Positions 32,801 to 44,712 of a stretch of DNA of 64,000 nucleotides are shown here, in pieces; the first letter of the stretch is position 1; each line of letters starts with the position of its first letter. The DNA lies in NCBI RefSeq assembly GCF_020283565.1, contig NC_060062.1, positions 24,116,251-24,180,250 on the forward strand. The letters are read 5' to 3'. The DNA is from Trifolium pratense. Its lineage: Eukaryota; Streptophyta; Magnoliopsida; Fabales; Fabaceae. The notes under the pieces were generated by a model. That model worked only from the letters and a program-made list of their open reading frames with translations, did not search any database and was not told where the DNA came from. Made by a program: the position numbers and the translations under genes.

Positions 32801-35800
32801 TTATATAACTAGTAGAAATATTTACAGTTAGGTCAAATTGAGAGTGTCTTCTATAGGAAATAACAGGATTGCAATTGGGTGTGGTTAAAAGTATAAATCA
32901 AGTGATGAAATAGAAATACATAAATACAGAAAATTCCAAGCTTGAATTTCAAATATAATACGTTACAAAGTCATTTGTAAATGTTCACTACTCTGGATCG
33001 TATACCTGCAGTGTCTGATGAATTAGTTCCATCAATTGTTTGGCTGCTTTGGATACCAAACACCTCTCTGATAAGAAAATCAAATCTACCACATGACTGG
33101 ATGACAGGGTGGAAGTTCCCTCATTCTTCCAAATAGAACCATCCCTTGTATACTCCTGCAGCAAATTCTTCATCAACAATTACAAATACTAATAGCAACA
33201 GAAGAATTTTCCCAGCCTGAAAACTCACTTGAGGTATGGAAAAGTCACATTCTAGGAGGAGATTTCTAGCTTTAGCCAAGATCTCTGTCTTTTTCTTAAA
33301 TGCGAAGTGAACCTCGACATTTTCAGCAAAATTGCTCAGCCTGTTATCCTTGTCATCTGATGAAATGAACATAAGCTCTTTTAAAGCCGTTTCAAAATCA
33401 GATGTACATTTGATAATCTTCTGAAAGTCGGGTAGTTTTGATGCATCTGTTGGAACAACCTGAAATCAGACATCTTGGGTGAACTATATGTATATGCAAA
33501 CTTAAAATACTTAGTTTCTTTCTGGTTTCTAGACAGAGTAACTAACCACCAAGTAATTGTCCTAAATTACGTGAAGAGTCCCACACTGAATGAGATATGG
33601 CTTAGACATGTGTTTATAAGTGGTGGTTAGTCCTCATCTGAAAACCCGGTTTTGTAGGGATTGAGTTAGATCAGCCCAAATTCTAATAAGACTAAATAAT
33701 CCAATAATAACTTATTTTGTTGGTTGAGAAAGAGTTCACATAAGCTTGCATATCATTAGTTAAGGACGCATTTAATTCAATTTAACTGAAATCGTAGACT
33801 TGTTTCAAAGCACGGGATGCAATGCATGGACACAGTCTTTGCATAACCACATTTGTTATATCATAAAGCATAAAACAAACCTTTGAAAGAAAGCTTGATA
33901 TTATTAGCTCTGATATTCTAGGCCATGTCAAACGTCCAAAAGTTCGGATCCAGGAACTGTTCTGGAAGCAAATACGTCTATAAATAAATTTGATAAAAAG
34001 CACAATCCCTGAATAGAGAAGCTCCCCATCCAAATACTCAAGCTGTAAATTGAAAATCAGATATTTAGGAACACAATAGCAGCAAAATGACAATGATTCT
34101 TAAGTGACTTAAAAAAATCAACAAAAAACAGCTGACAATCGTATCAAAGAATAGGATTTGGCTCCTTCAATTGCAGGGTTCACTTTAGAGGGTAAAGTGG
34201 AGTTATAAACCTAATCAATCACTCATATTGTGATAAAAAAACAGGCATCTGTACAACAAATAATGGAACGTTTATAATCTAACTATCAATTTTCCAATCA
34301 ATATTCATAACTCTGCATTTTTTTCAAGAAGACGAAACCCTAAGATTAAGATCAATTACACATACAAGCAATAAAAACCTCCCTTGGGGATGGTCTGTGA
34401 TGTAGGAGGGTTTCTTCTGTATTTTATTATTTTAGTTAGATTTAGTTTTATTATATTTCAGGTTGATTCCTTATTTTTATATTTCACCTAGGTTAGTTAT
34501 TTTTATATTTTAGGTAGATTTGTTATTTTTATTTTTCACTACTATTTAAGCTAAATTATTGTAGCCTTGAAGGGAACCTTTTGATTCAATAAAAATTCAG
34601 AGATTTTTCTCAAATTTGGTGGATTCCAAATTACTCTTTCGGTGGACTCCGAAACCCTATTTTGACAAGTTTGTGTTTGCGGCTTGTCTTTATCCATTAG
34701 GTTTAGCGTTTTGCTAACCTAGCGTTTCCGTACTGCGTCAGTCTGTGTCATAAAACAGTAAAACATGACAATATAAATTGATTATAAGACCCTAACACAT
34801 GGCAGACCTTACTCTCTGGCGATGGAACTATCTTCAGTACCGCTGAATCTTGATCTGATTCCTCTAGAAATGAAAGAGGTTGTCCACGATTAAAGAAAGG
34901 CATGATGACATACTTGATCATCAAATCAGCAACTTTAGCAAGCCCGTATTCAAGAATACCAACCACCTAAAAAGTCATATATTAGATTAAGTGCAAATAA
35001 ATACATCTGAACTCACAATTATCTAAATTTACAACATCACAGTTGTAAAAGAGAGATAAATTAACTTGCCTCCATTGCCTCCAAAACCATTTGCAACTGA
35101 ATCCCACTCAAATTATGAACTTCTAAATGATACTTGACTTCTATTTGATTCAAGTCCCCATCAAATCGCACAGCCTTTTCCATAAACTTCACAAGGAGTT
35201 CTTGAATCTACAAACCCAAACCGAATTCCTCTAAAAACAATCACACACTCAATAAAAATCACAAATTATTCATTCATCATTTCTATGGCATAAATCATAT
35301 GTATTGATTATATTGTTATGTATGTCGGCGAAAATATAATTCAACAATCCTCAATAAAGCAAATATGGGCTAATTGTTTGGAAAAATACATCGCCTCTCA
35401 AATTCCCTACACAGTTGATTATCATGTAACTACTATTATTAATATATGGGTCTTGCTAACGAGGGCCCCCGGAGCACTCTTTAAGCATTCCATTTAAACT
35501 AGCTTTTTATTCAAAAAGTTAAATATTACAATTTCCAATGCGTTGACTTTACGTATTTCCATAAAAATTCTATAAAAACTTACTATTTAAGGTGCTTAAA
35601 GAGTGCCCCAGGGGCACTTGTTAGCATTTTCCTTAAAATATTTGGGGAATGCTTGAGCAAATAATTTGGCTTCTTTTGGGGTTAAATCCTGGGGTTACAC
35701 TTAGTGGGATCCTATTCTTAGATTTACTAAGGAAGATTTCTATCATGATTGACAAGGTCATCCGAGCTACCTGTTCAAATATTCTTCGCATGGGTTTTGT

Positions 35801-38800
35801 TGGCCTAGTCAGCTTGTTCTTGTTCTATTTTCTGTGTTTTTAATGCATTCGGTCTGCTGCAAATGATTGGTTGGTCTTCAGGTGTCAACCTAGATGGGAT
35901 CTATTCACATATAGACTAAAGTGATGTCTTGCATAGTTGCATGACACTTTTGCTTTAAAATAATACTTGAACGAATTCTAGCCAAACAAAAGATTAAAAA
36001 GAAATCCCACATCAACAGAAAAGAGAAAATCCAGCCATCTACACATGATAAAGAAAAAACAGTGTCCATAGGGGTATGAGCATTTTGTTTCCAGATGAAA
36101 AACCAAATTCAGCCTCTGTTTGAAGGGAAAACAGACCGGAAAATGAAAAATAAGTCCCAAGCCACTAATCTTTTCTTTGTTCATTGCACATATTCATGCA
36201 CCAACTCTCAATACATTCCTACCATTTCAGAAAATGGTCCTGAAATATCTCACCTATTTTTTGCGGACGATCTCATTCTTTTCGGGGAAGCATCTATGCA
36301 GCAAATGAACATTATCTCGTCTAGCCTTTCAGAATTTTGTGATGCATCAGGTGCAAAGGTTAGTGTTGAGAAAACTAAGATGTTAGTTTCGTCCAATGTG
36401 AATGGTAACAGGGCAAGGGAGCTTAATAATGTGTCAGGATTTGGCCTAACATCCGATTTTGGAAAATATTTGGGAGTTCCGATAATCCACTCTCGCAAGA
36501 AGAATTCCTTATGAGTTTATTGTTGAGAAAGTTCATAAGCGGCTATCGTCCTGGAAGGCCAAGAATCTTACGTTTGCAGGTAGAATCACTCTGACACAGT
36601 CAGTTCTGGCAGCTCTACCAACTTATGTAATGCAAACAACAATATTGCCTCAAGGTATTTGTAATAAAATTGAGAAGCTAATGCGCAACTTTATTTGGGG
36701 ATCAACAGACGAGAAAAGGAGCTGGCATACAGTGGCGTGGGATAACATATGTAAACCGAAAGACCAAGGAGGTTTGGGAGTACGCAAGGTTAGATATTAT
36801 AACCAAGCGCTTCTTATGAAATTAGCCTGGAAGATTCTTACCGAACCTTCAAACATGTGGGGTCAGAGTTCTCAAAACGAAATACAAATGCGGGGAGGAC
36901 GCAATTCCTAAAGTCCAGGCCACACAATTTTTGTTCTTCAACCTGGCGAGCCATTGTATCAGTTAAGGAAACGATGATTGAGATCATGCAGTGGAATATT
37001 GGAAATGGACGCACGATTCAATTCTGGAGCGACACTTGGCTGCCATCGAGGATAGTTCTGAATGAAGTAACGAGGCAACAGATTAATCAAACTCTCGCAA
37101 ACAAAACGGTAGAGTATTTTTCAGACAATAATGGAAACTGGACGCTGCAAGAGGTGCTGCATCTGCTCCCAGATCATGTTATTGAACAGATTCGCTGGTG
37201 TACCGCAGCATCTGATCACTTAGGTGAAGACAAACTGTCGTGGCCATACTCTTCGAATGGTACATTCTCTGTGAAATCTGCGTATGAATTACTGCAGAAT
37301 ATTACTGCACTTGGCAGAATATTTTGGAATAACGTGTGGAAGTGGGAGGGTCCTCAAAAAATCATGTGTTTCCTTTGGCTGGTGATTAACGATGGTTTGA
37401 AGACGAATGATAAAAGATGTTGGCTGTCTACACAGTCCAACTGTCCCCTTTATTTAACTGAATCTGAAAAAGCTATTCACCTGTTGCGAGACTGTGAGCT
37501 GGTGAAACCGATTTGGCAACACTTTGGCTTTGTTTTCTATAGGAGAGATCATGAAATCATGATGACGTGAGGAAATGGCTGGGATATAATCTTAAGCCAT
37601 CACAGCAGAATAGATATGTTCATAGACCCCATTGTGTTTTTGAAGATAACACTTTTGATTGGCAGGCTGTGATAGTGCATGTCAGAAGCCTCATGCAAGA
37701 TATAAACAGGGCTGAAGAAACATTCACTCATATGTAGAGAACATATACATCAATACATGTGGGCTGGGAATTTCCAAGGCAAGGTTGGATAAAGTGTAAC
37801 ACCGACGGAGCGCTAAAATTACAAAGTCATCAGGTTGTGGAGGCGTTTTTAGAGATAAGTCGGGTGCTTGGCTAGGTGGTTTCTCTCGGAATTTAGGGAG
37901 CTGTTAGGCACTTATGACGGAGCTTTGGGATATTTACTCAGCCCTTCAAGTTGCCATAGAGAAAGGATATAGAAAAATTCTTTTGGAATAGGACTCGGCA
38001 GTTGCTATTGATCTTATTGTTAAGGGTTGTCCTAATAATCACCCTTGTGCTTCTATTGTCTCCCTCATCAATCGCCTTAAGATGCAGGAATGGGAGATTT
38101 CCTTCCATCATATTTTTAGGCAGGCAAACCAGGTTGCCAATTGGCTTGGGAGTCACGCTCCCAGTGTCAGACATGCATCGATGTCCAATACCGACACATG
38201 TCATTACACTGAATATGTCATTTTCTTACATTATTGGTGTCTACATGTGAATGTCGTGTCCTCGATATCTGTGTTTGTGTCTGTGACCGTGTTTCATAGC
38301 TAAATGCACATTATCACCAATACAAATTTCAATTTCAGCTTATACATTCAGAATAAAAAAAGGCTTCAATTCAGTTCCTACATACATTGCTATAAAACAG
38401 AGTAGTACCTCTTCAAAACACTGAGACCATTCCTTTCTCAACAAACCATACACCAATGGCTCCCTATCATCTTCATCACCAATTCTCAACGCAATCTTCA
38501 ACTCCTTCAATCCTTCAGCAGCAAACTGAAACTTCCCATTCTTCAACGCTTCCTTCACACTCTCCAACCTCTGATTCAAACTCACAATCGTTCCAACCAA
38601 CCCTAACAATTCTCTCTTCACCTTCAATTCCTCACTTTTCGACTTCATTTCCTCAACAACTTCTCGCACCTCCACATCCGCCGGACGCTCGGAGACCAAC
38701 AGCAATACACCGGCGAGGTCATCGGAAACCTTAACAGTCTGTAAAACGGCGTCGTTGCATAGAGAAAAGAGGCTTGCGAAATCATCGTGGTGTGAAGCAA

Positions 38801-38957
38801 GGTAGGATTGTACCTGTGATCGTATCTGAAGAGAGTGAGACTCGACGCGGTCGATGAGAAGACGGAGATCCGGTGCTGAGAGAGGAGAGTTTCGGTCGGA
38901 GAGATCTTGTGCTGAGAGAAGATCGCGAATGTTGATTGCGTCGAAGAGAGACTCCAT
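29895..38957 (-). CDS. ZW10: ZW10 homologue, NRZ/Dsl1 tethering-complex subunit (14 exons, 751 aa)
   Basis: Subunit of the ER-membrane tether (with RINT1/MAG2 and NAG-type partners) that captures Golgi-derived COPI vesicles. In animals it also serves the kinetochore RZZ complex. Exons on the minus strand are 38957-38409, 35207-35070, 34966-34808, 34042-33881, 33459-33229, 33155-33006, 32091-31999, 31655-31560, 31292-31164, 31055-30978, 30786-30628, 30540-30396, 30285-30203 and 29978-29895. The total is 2256 bp, in frame throughout. The N-terminus MESLFDAINIRDLLSAQDLS and the long helical Zw10 domain are family-typical, as are FGRLTWPRISELI (exon 4), FPSSMKEHAVFADLAPRF (exon 9) and RIARDILLIDDMAAEETLQ (exon 11). 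It ends RRIQNASF. Introns after exons 2 and 12 need GC donors (AG/GCAAGT, AG/GCATGC). Intron 1 (3.2 kb) carries a MITE and a dead LINE, and the exon 3-4 intron a solo LTR. Confidence 0.95.
34398..34740. mobile_element. Solo LTR in a ZW10 intron
   Basis: A 343-bp block starts TGATGTAGGAGGG and ends TACTGCGTCA (TG...CA). It is flanked by perfect 5-bp duplications GTCTG at 34393-34397 and 34741-34745. It contains an A/T-rich promoter-like stretch (ACTATTTAAGC) and AATAAAAATTC. No internal retrotransposon body remains, as expected after LTR-LTR recombination. Confidence 0.82.
35454..35626. mobile_element. Second copy of the palindromic-TIR MITE (ZW10 intron 1)
   Basis: TGCTAACGAGGGCCCCCGGA at the left, then GCACTCTTTAAGCATTCC. 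At the right are GCTTAAAGAGTGCCCCAGGG and GCACTTGTTAGCA. It is the reverse complement, with about 10-15% divergence by eye, of the copy beside eIF5A. The middle shares CAATTTCCAATGCGTTGACT. Confidence 0.75.
36190..38190 (+). mobile_element. Dead, 5'-truncated LINE (RT end, zf-RVT, RNase H) in ZW10 intron 1
   Basis: Plus-strand frames give the RT catalytic box FADDLILFGEAS (about 36258), then KYLGVPIIHSRKK and LMRNFIWGS. The zf-RVT part at 36857-37570 reads WNIGNGRTIQFWSDTWLPSR and KWEGPQKIMCFLWL. An RNase H segment at about 37790-38160 ends in WEISFHHIFRQANQVANWLG. At least four frame changes or stops separate the pieces, and the endonuclease and RT start are missing. It is antisense to ZW10. 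The end is ill-defined: no poly(A) tail or target duplication was found. Confidence 0.8.
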
Positions 38958-39075
38958 CGCTAACGTGCGGCGGAGATTGTTAACGTGCGCTTGGAGTGAG
39001 GTGGTGGTTATTGTTTGGACTCAATGGACTTTTTCAGTTTAATACTTCCTATGGACTTTCCAATCTTAAAATGTA

Positions 39076-39370
39076 CTCCCTCCGGTCCTTTTTATAAGGA
39101 ACACTTAGGGCAAAAAATTTGGTCCTTTTTATAAGAAACTTTGACCAATTTTCAAATGTTTTAAATGTTCAATTTCACTTGTGCCATTATTTATTATGAG
39201 AGAGAATTTAAAAATAAGTAAGTTAGTTGAATAAAGAGTAATTAAATAAGGGTATACATGGAATAAATTAAAATTTATAAGAGTATTAAATGAAAATAAC
39301 TATGTTAAATGTGCTTCATTGGTCTGTGTGATTTTTTCAAAGTGTTCCTTATAATAAGGACCGGAGGGAG
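39076..39370. mobile_element. Stowaway MITE, 295 bp, TA target duplication
   Basis: Ends CTCCCTCCGGTCCTTTTTAT and, reversed from the right, CTCCCTCCGGTCCTTATTAT, flanked by TA at both sides. It lies about 120 bp upstream of the ZW10 start codon, so it sits in or next to the promoter. No coding content. Confidence 0.85.
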
Positions 39371-39920
39371 TATTTGACTTAAATTTGGAAACAACGAAAA
39401 GAGTATCACTTTGTGACCCCACCCGCATTAAAACTCCATAGATTAATCAAAAAGTAAGAGTATTTATAATGGAGCTCCTAAATTTGAGTATTTAATTGGG
39501 TCTCAAGTGTACATATCATTCATTTATTATTTTGGAGAATGTTAACATGTGCATATATGACACATGTTAATGTAGTAAAAATAGAAATTATGTCTTAGAA
39601 TTTGTGCATTTTAACTTTTCAAGCATTAAATATCTTGTATCATTAAATGTTAAATTTCTATATTAAGATACCTTATCATGTGTCCTATATGCACATCTTA
39701 ACAAGACCCTATTATTTTTTAATAATAGTACCTAATAAGTATTAAATCCCTCCAACCCAGCACCTCTTAAAAAGTTCTAAATCGGTCTCACTAATAACTC
39801 TTTATCTCATCAATAATACTACATCTTTATAAGTAGGTCCCACAAAAATATATTATAATGAGGAGAGAGAGGGTACCTATTTAAGAAGTACTACCTATTA
39901 GGTACTCAATGAATTTTGCT

Positions 39921-40535
39921 TAGGGATGGCAATGGGTAGGGTATGGGTAGGGTACTATAGTACCCATCCCCATACCCGCGGATTGAAAAAATACCCGTAC
40001 CCATCCCCATACCCGCGTGGGTAACAACCTTTGCCCCCGTCCCCATACCCTATGGGTACCTAGGTCCCCATACCCGTACTCGTTACCCGCATTTTTACTA
40101 AAAATAAATTGATCAATTATAAAATATCATATAATTTTAATAGAATTAAAAAAATTTCAAAGATTTTAATATTGACTAATGAAAATTATAAACAAAATTA
40201 TTACTAACCTTATGTTAAAGTTCATATTTATGTTAAATATTCACATTATTTTTATATTATGTTATAAATAAACATTTTTATTAAAAATATGTAATAGTTT
40301 AGTAGAGTTGTATTGTTTTAAATTGATTTACATATATTATAAAATAAATAAATATATATTATGCGGGTATGGGGCGGGGTGGGTACTAAGGTACCCGTAC
40401 CCGCACCCATACCCGTTCATTTTTGCGGGTAATTACCCATACCCGTGCCCGTACCCAAAATGCGGGTTTTTACCCTACCCGTTGTGGGTAATTTTTGCGG
40501 GTACCCTCTGGGTATGGGTCAAATTGCCATCCCTA
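39921..40535. mobile_element. hAT-type element with perfect 8-bp duplication and GGGTA-rich ends
   Basis: Perfect 13-bp inverted ends TAGGGATGGCAAT / ATTGCCATCCCTA. Identical flanks ATTTTGCT lie at 39913-39920 and 40536-40543. Both subterminal regions are dense in GGGTA and TACCC words (for example GGGTAGGGTATGGGTAGGG), typical of the repeated transposase-binding sites of hAT elements. The centre is AT-rich and non-coding. Confidence 0.85.
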
Positions 40536-40543
40536 ATTTTGCT

Positions 40544-42050
40544 CCAATTGTATAAGTACATATAAATACCTAATAGGTACTACCATTGGAGATGGTCTAA
40601 GAAGGCTTAAATATGAAAGGATAAAACATAACACATGGATTTACTAATACACGTCATATTCAATAGATTGGTGCATCCATGGGGAAGAAAGGAGAAAAAC
40701 CTCCGCCCAAAATTGGAATCAGGCCTAACCGGACCGCTGCATCCTTTGGTTCTCGGTCCGACCGATTGGTCTGGTTCTAACAACCTTGTTTGACCATATT
40801 TTTCTACTAATAAATAAATTAAAATAAATGGTCCTTTTTATATGGAACAATTTGAAGAAAAAAATAATAGTCATTTTTATAAGAAACGATCTTTAAATTT
40901 TTTTTTTATTGATTACATAATTCCATTTCGAGTTCAGGTATGCTCCATTGTCTTATCCTCCATTGCATTTCCATTATCTTGCTCAGATCATGACACGTGA
41001 ATAAAAACTAATCAATGGTCCAAATTTAAAATGTAAGGAAAAGAAAAAGGAAAAAAAAGGAAAGAAACGATTACAACTTTGATGTGAAAATTATGTATAT
41101 ATATTTTCCTTATCACTAGTACTTATCAGTAACTATTATGAACAACTCATCATCTCAATCTTGTAGAGCATAATGACACAACAGAACACAAAATTGTCAG
41201 TCACTATTCCTTATAACAACAAGTTTGTCGCAACAGGGTAGATGTTCTACCAACATATCAAAACAATAAGAATAAGAAGAGGACCAATAAGGCAGTCATG
41301 CTTTGATAAAACAAAATAAAAAATGCAGAAGATTCAACATAAACAAAAGGGGAAGATTACAACTTAAAATTATACTCTAAAATTAATTACAACCAAACAA
41401 TCTTCAATCTCAACCAAAACAGTCTTCAGTTTCAGTGATAATCTTCAATTTCAATCAAACCATCTTTAACCGAAAATGAAAAGAGGGGAAGTGGCAGGGA
41501 GACACGGCGGCGGCGCGGCGGTGCGGCAGTGAGTAAGGAAGATGTCTTGTCGGCGATGGTGAGTGAGAGACACTATGATAGAGAGATGGAGATACGACGG
41601 AGAGATTGAGAGTTGACGGAGAAGACACGGAATGATAGTGGTATATATTGATAATTACATCAAGGTTAGTTTTGGAATAGATTATAAAATTTTAGAATAT
41701 TTAATAAGAAAAATAAGGTTCTTGATCTGTGTGTTTTTTTCAAATTGTTCCTTAAAAAAAAGATCCGAGGGAGTATTAGCATATATGATGTTGTTGGATT
41801 TGTCTCGATGTGTATTTTTAAAATATCAAATTTTTATAATTTTTACTATTATATAATTAATACTAATATTAATCGTCAAAATTATGCATCATGCATGAAA
41901 CAATCAACTATGTCGCTCATTTTGGGATGGAATAAGTATTAGACGAGAAACGTGGGAAAGGTTTGATCAATTGAAAGCACAACTTGGTACATTACTTGTT
42001 AAACAGTTAATACAAGGTGGTAGTATCGATGTTTCTCTCTCTATTGCATA
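40544..42050. other. Intergenic DNA with decayed repeats
   Basis: No gene recognised. A degraded Stowaway-like pair (ATGGTCCTTTTTATATGG near 40829, AGATCCGAGGGAGTA at 41761-41775) may bracket about 950 bp. A GC-rich CGGCGGCGGCGCGGCGG patch near 41506 stands out but leads into no ORF. Confidence 0.35.
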
Positions 42051-42736
42051 AGGCTAATGTTACGATGGCCGTGTTATTGGGCTTTAGGCCCAACGGGCCT
42101 TGCACACATATGGGGGCGCTACTTAAGCCCAAGGTAGAGAGAGAAGCTCATTTTTCTTTTGTGAACTCAAGAAGAGTAGAGAGAAGAGCTAGGGCAAGGA
42201 GAAGCTTGAGAGACCAAAGAGCAAAGCTTGTGAATCATCGAATTTAAGGTAAGAGAGTAGATTTCATAATCGTGAGTGATACGAGAAAGGGGAGAATGTC
42301 GATTTCTCCGTACCCGAACTTTCTCCACTCATTTTCGTTTTGGTTTGGGAGGATTTTTCTTAAAAAAAAAAGGAATCTAATGTTCATAACATATTTAATA
42401 TACTCTTAGCATGATGTATGAGCGAATTTAATGAGTAAAAACGGGAATTTGTAGATGTTTGATCCAAGAACAATGTGTTTTTATGAGTTTTAAGTAAAAT
42501 GCATAAATCTCTTACTTTATGACATGTTTTGATGTAGATTTATGAAACAAATTGTTCTTTCATGTTTATATATGTGTTATATACGTGAAACAGACTTATT
42601 TTGGGTTCGGAACATCAAAAATGGGATTTTTTGGTGGATTTATGTTCAAACCCGAAAACAGGGCACCTGTGGCTGACATGATGGCTGGCCAGCCTTGCAG
42701 TGAGGAAGCTGGCTTTCTTTCGCTGAAGCTAGGAAG

Positions 42737-43370
42737 CAGTGGCGGAGGGACAGGGGGGACACACGGTGGCCACAGTCCCCCCAAGTTTCTTTAAAACTTC
42801 TTTTAGTATATGCATGCTATGAAACATAGTGTTAGTTTCTTTGACTTTTTCAATCATATCATAATAAAATAATAACAATATTAACATACTTATATTCACT
42901 TTTACATATAGTCCTCTAATCATACAAATAATGTCCAACACTTCTATAAAAATACTGCATGCCTTTATACAGTTTATTGTCTAATATATTAAATATTTAT
43001 ATCTTATAATTTTCAATGAACATCCTCTTTCTTATTAAGAGGAGTATCTTAGAGTCTTAGACCTTATCAATTTTAATCGACAAAGTTTCTTTTTAAAGAG
43101 ATCATTATTATTTCTCTTTTTTTTTAGGAATTTTCTCTTAGATATGAAGCATTTTTTTTTTAATTTGCTACCTAGTACCTTCTATAATAGATATAGTGTT
43201 AATTCTATTTTACTTAAATATGAGAAAATTGTAATTATTTGTATGTTCTTTTTTGCATTTTTTTTTATATATTAATATATTGCACATTTGAAAAATTTAC
43301 ATTTTTTTCCTTAAATTATGCATTAATTACTGACGGTCCCCCCAAATTTGAAATCCTGGCTCCGCCCCTG
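42737..43370. mobile_element. Non-autonomous hAT-type element with 8-bp target duplication
   Basis: Ends CAGTGGCGGAG and, reversed from the right, CAGGGGCGGAG. Flanks are CTAGGAAG (42729-42736) and CCAGGAAG (43371-43378), 7 of 8 matching. The sub-ends CCCCCCAAGTTT and GGTCCCCCCAAATTTGAAAT are the common plant form. No transposase inside the 634 bp. Confidence 0.75.
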
Positions 43371-43842
43371 CCAGGAAGCCACGAGTTCCTGCTGGCTTAC
43401 TTTGGTTTTCATTCGTTCAGCCACCATGACAGACTAGAACTTATTTTGTTGATGTTTCTAAGTGCAATTAACGGTTTATAACATCGATTAATTGTATTGT
43501 TGATGCTTATTGATGATTGTAGATGATGTTTAATGAAATATCAAAGAAGAGTGTGTTGGTAACATGATTTAATCTTATGCTTATGTGATGATGTATGCGA
43601 TTGAATTATGTGTGTGTATCCTATTTGGAATGTGCAATGAATATTGTAATGAGAAGATAATTATTAATAGAAATAATTATGATGTTGAGGATTGTTGATG
43701 GCTTTTGATGATGTTTGTTCAAATATCAAAGACGAATATTAGGTATAGTGGTATCTAATAAAGACGAAATGTTGGATAGTGTTCTACATTTATAATTGAC
43801 GAGCTTAGTGCTAAATCTATTTGTTGATGTGTCTTAATAAAT

Positions 43843-43975
43843 GAGCAGAGTCCGTCATGACTTAAATCTGAACAATGAACAATGAGCAGAGTTCGTCATG
43901 ACTTAAATCTGAACAATGCAGAGTCCGTCATGACTTAAATCTGAACACGAGTAGTGTCCTAAATGACTTAAAATT
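43843..43975. repeat. Short tandem repeat, about 37-50 bp x 3
   Basis: GCAGAGTCCGTCATGACTTA, then AATCTGAACAAT, is repeated three times with one variant (GAGTTCGTC). A fourth partial unit (GTCCTAAATGACTTAAAATTG) follows. Confidence 0.75.
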
Positions 43976-44712
43976 GTATGGATTATGTATCCGAAAATGA
44001 ATGAATAAATGGTATCGCGTGCATAAGAGATGTCTAGGGTGACATGACATGAGTGATAGGCATTAGTTGCATAGGGACTATGCGTATCTCTAATTGATAG
44101 TGGGTAATTAGCACTGGAATGACATAATTGTGCTTGGATGACTATGTGTATATTTGTGTGTCTTGATGACTATGTGAAGGTATGTGCATATTTTGTGAAA
44201 AATGTTATGTGACATTACTTGGACTTGCTTAATGAATTGTGTGTGCGTGTTAATACTCGGTTGAAGTGTTTAGATTTATATTGTTTCTAAATGATGTTTC
44301 TATGTATTAATACCATGTAATCTTATAATTGAATTAAGATTGAGCATATTAATACCATGTAAATATGCTTGCGAGTTAGATTATGATGAATGATGTTGAA
44401 ATGTTAAGTATACTCCCATACTTGCATTCTTTTGATTATGTTTTCTAACTCCATGTTTTGTGTTATGTGCTGGACCTTTGGGGGTTCAGATTCACAGGTT
44501 ATGTGTTTATCGATGTCGAGTCTCAGCGAAGCTCCGCTCTGATTGTAACACGAGAAAAGGGTTGTACTTAGTATATAGTGTCTTTCATGACTATTTGTAT
44601 TTATTTTGAAAAATGTATCTTTATAAAAAGGATTTATTTTGTATAAACGAGTTTTACTAATTAATTACATTAGTATTATTTTTGGAAGAAGAATGTAATA
44701 TCTCGAACCAAC

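Larger units (their letters stand above)
42057..44700 (+). mobile_element. Probable LTR-like remnant of a large retrotransposon
   Basis: A non-coding stretch with leader-like GAGAGA/AAGAGTAGAGAGAAGAGC sequence near 42135-42240, then long T/G-rich DNA with GGACCTTTGGGGGTTCAGAT near 44474. This is the style of long legume LTRs. Neither end nor a partner LTR is visible, so the call rests on texture only. A hAT-type element is inserted at 42737-43370. Confidence 0.3.

Noticed and set aside
40308..40565. ORF with repeated YPYPCPYP-type residues
   Set aside because: It is a translation of the GGGTA/TACCC end repeats of the hAT-type element.
42552..42794. Plus- and minus-strand ORFs with Gly/Pro-rich ends
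   Set aside because: They cross the boundary of the hAT-type element at 42737 and owe their composition to its GC-rich terminus.
43843..43975. Regular short repeats considered as CRISPR-like
   Set aside because: Plant nuclear DNA; repeats are head-to-tail without unique spacers of constant length, i.e. an ordinary tandem repeat.
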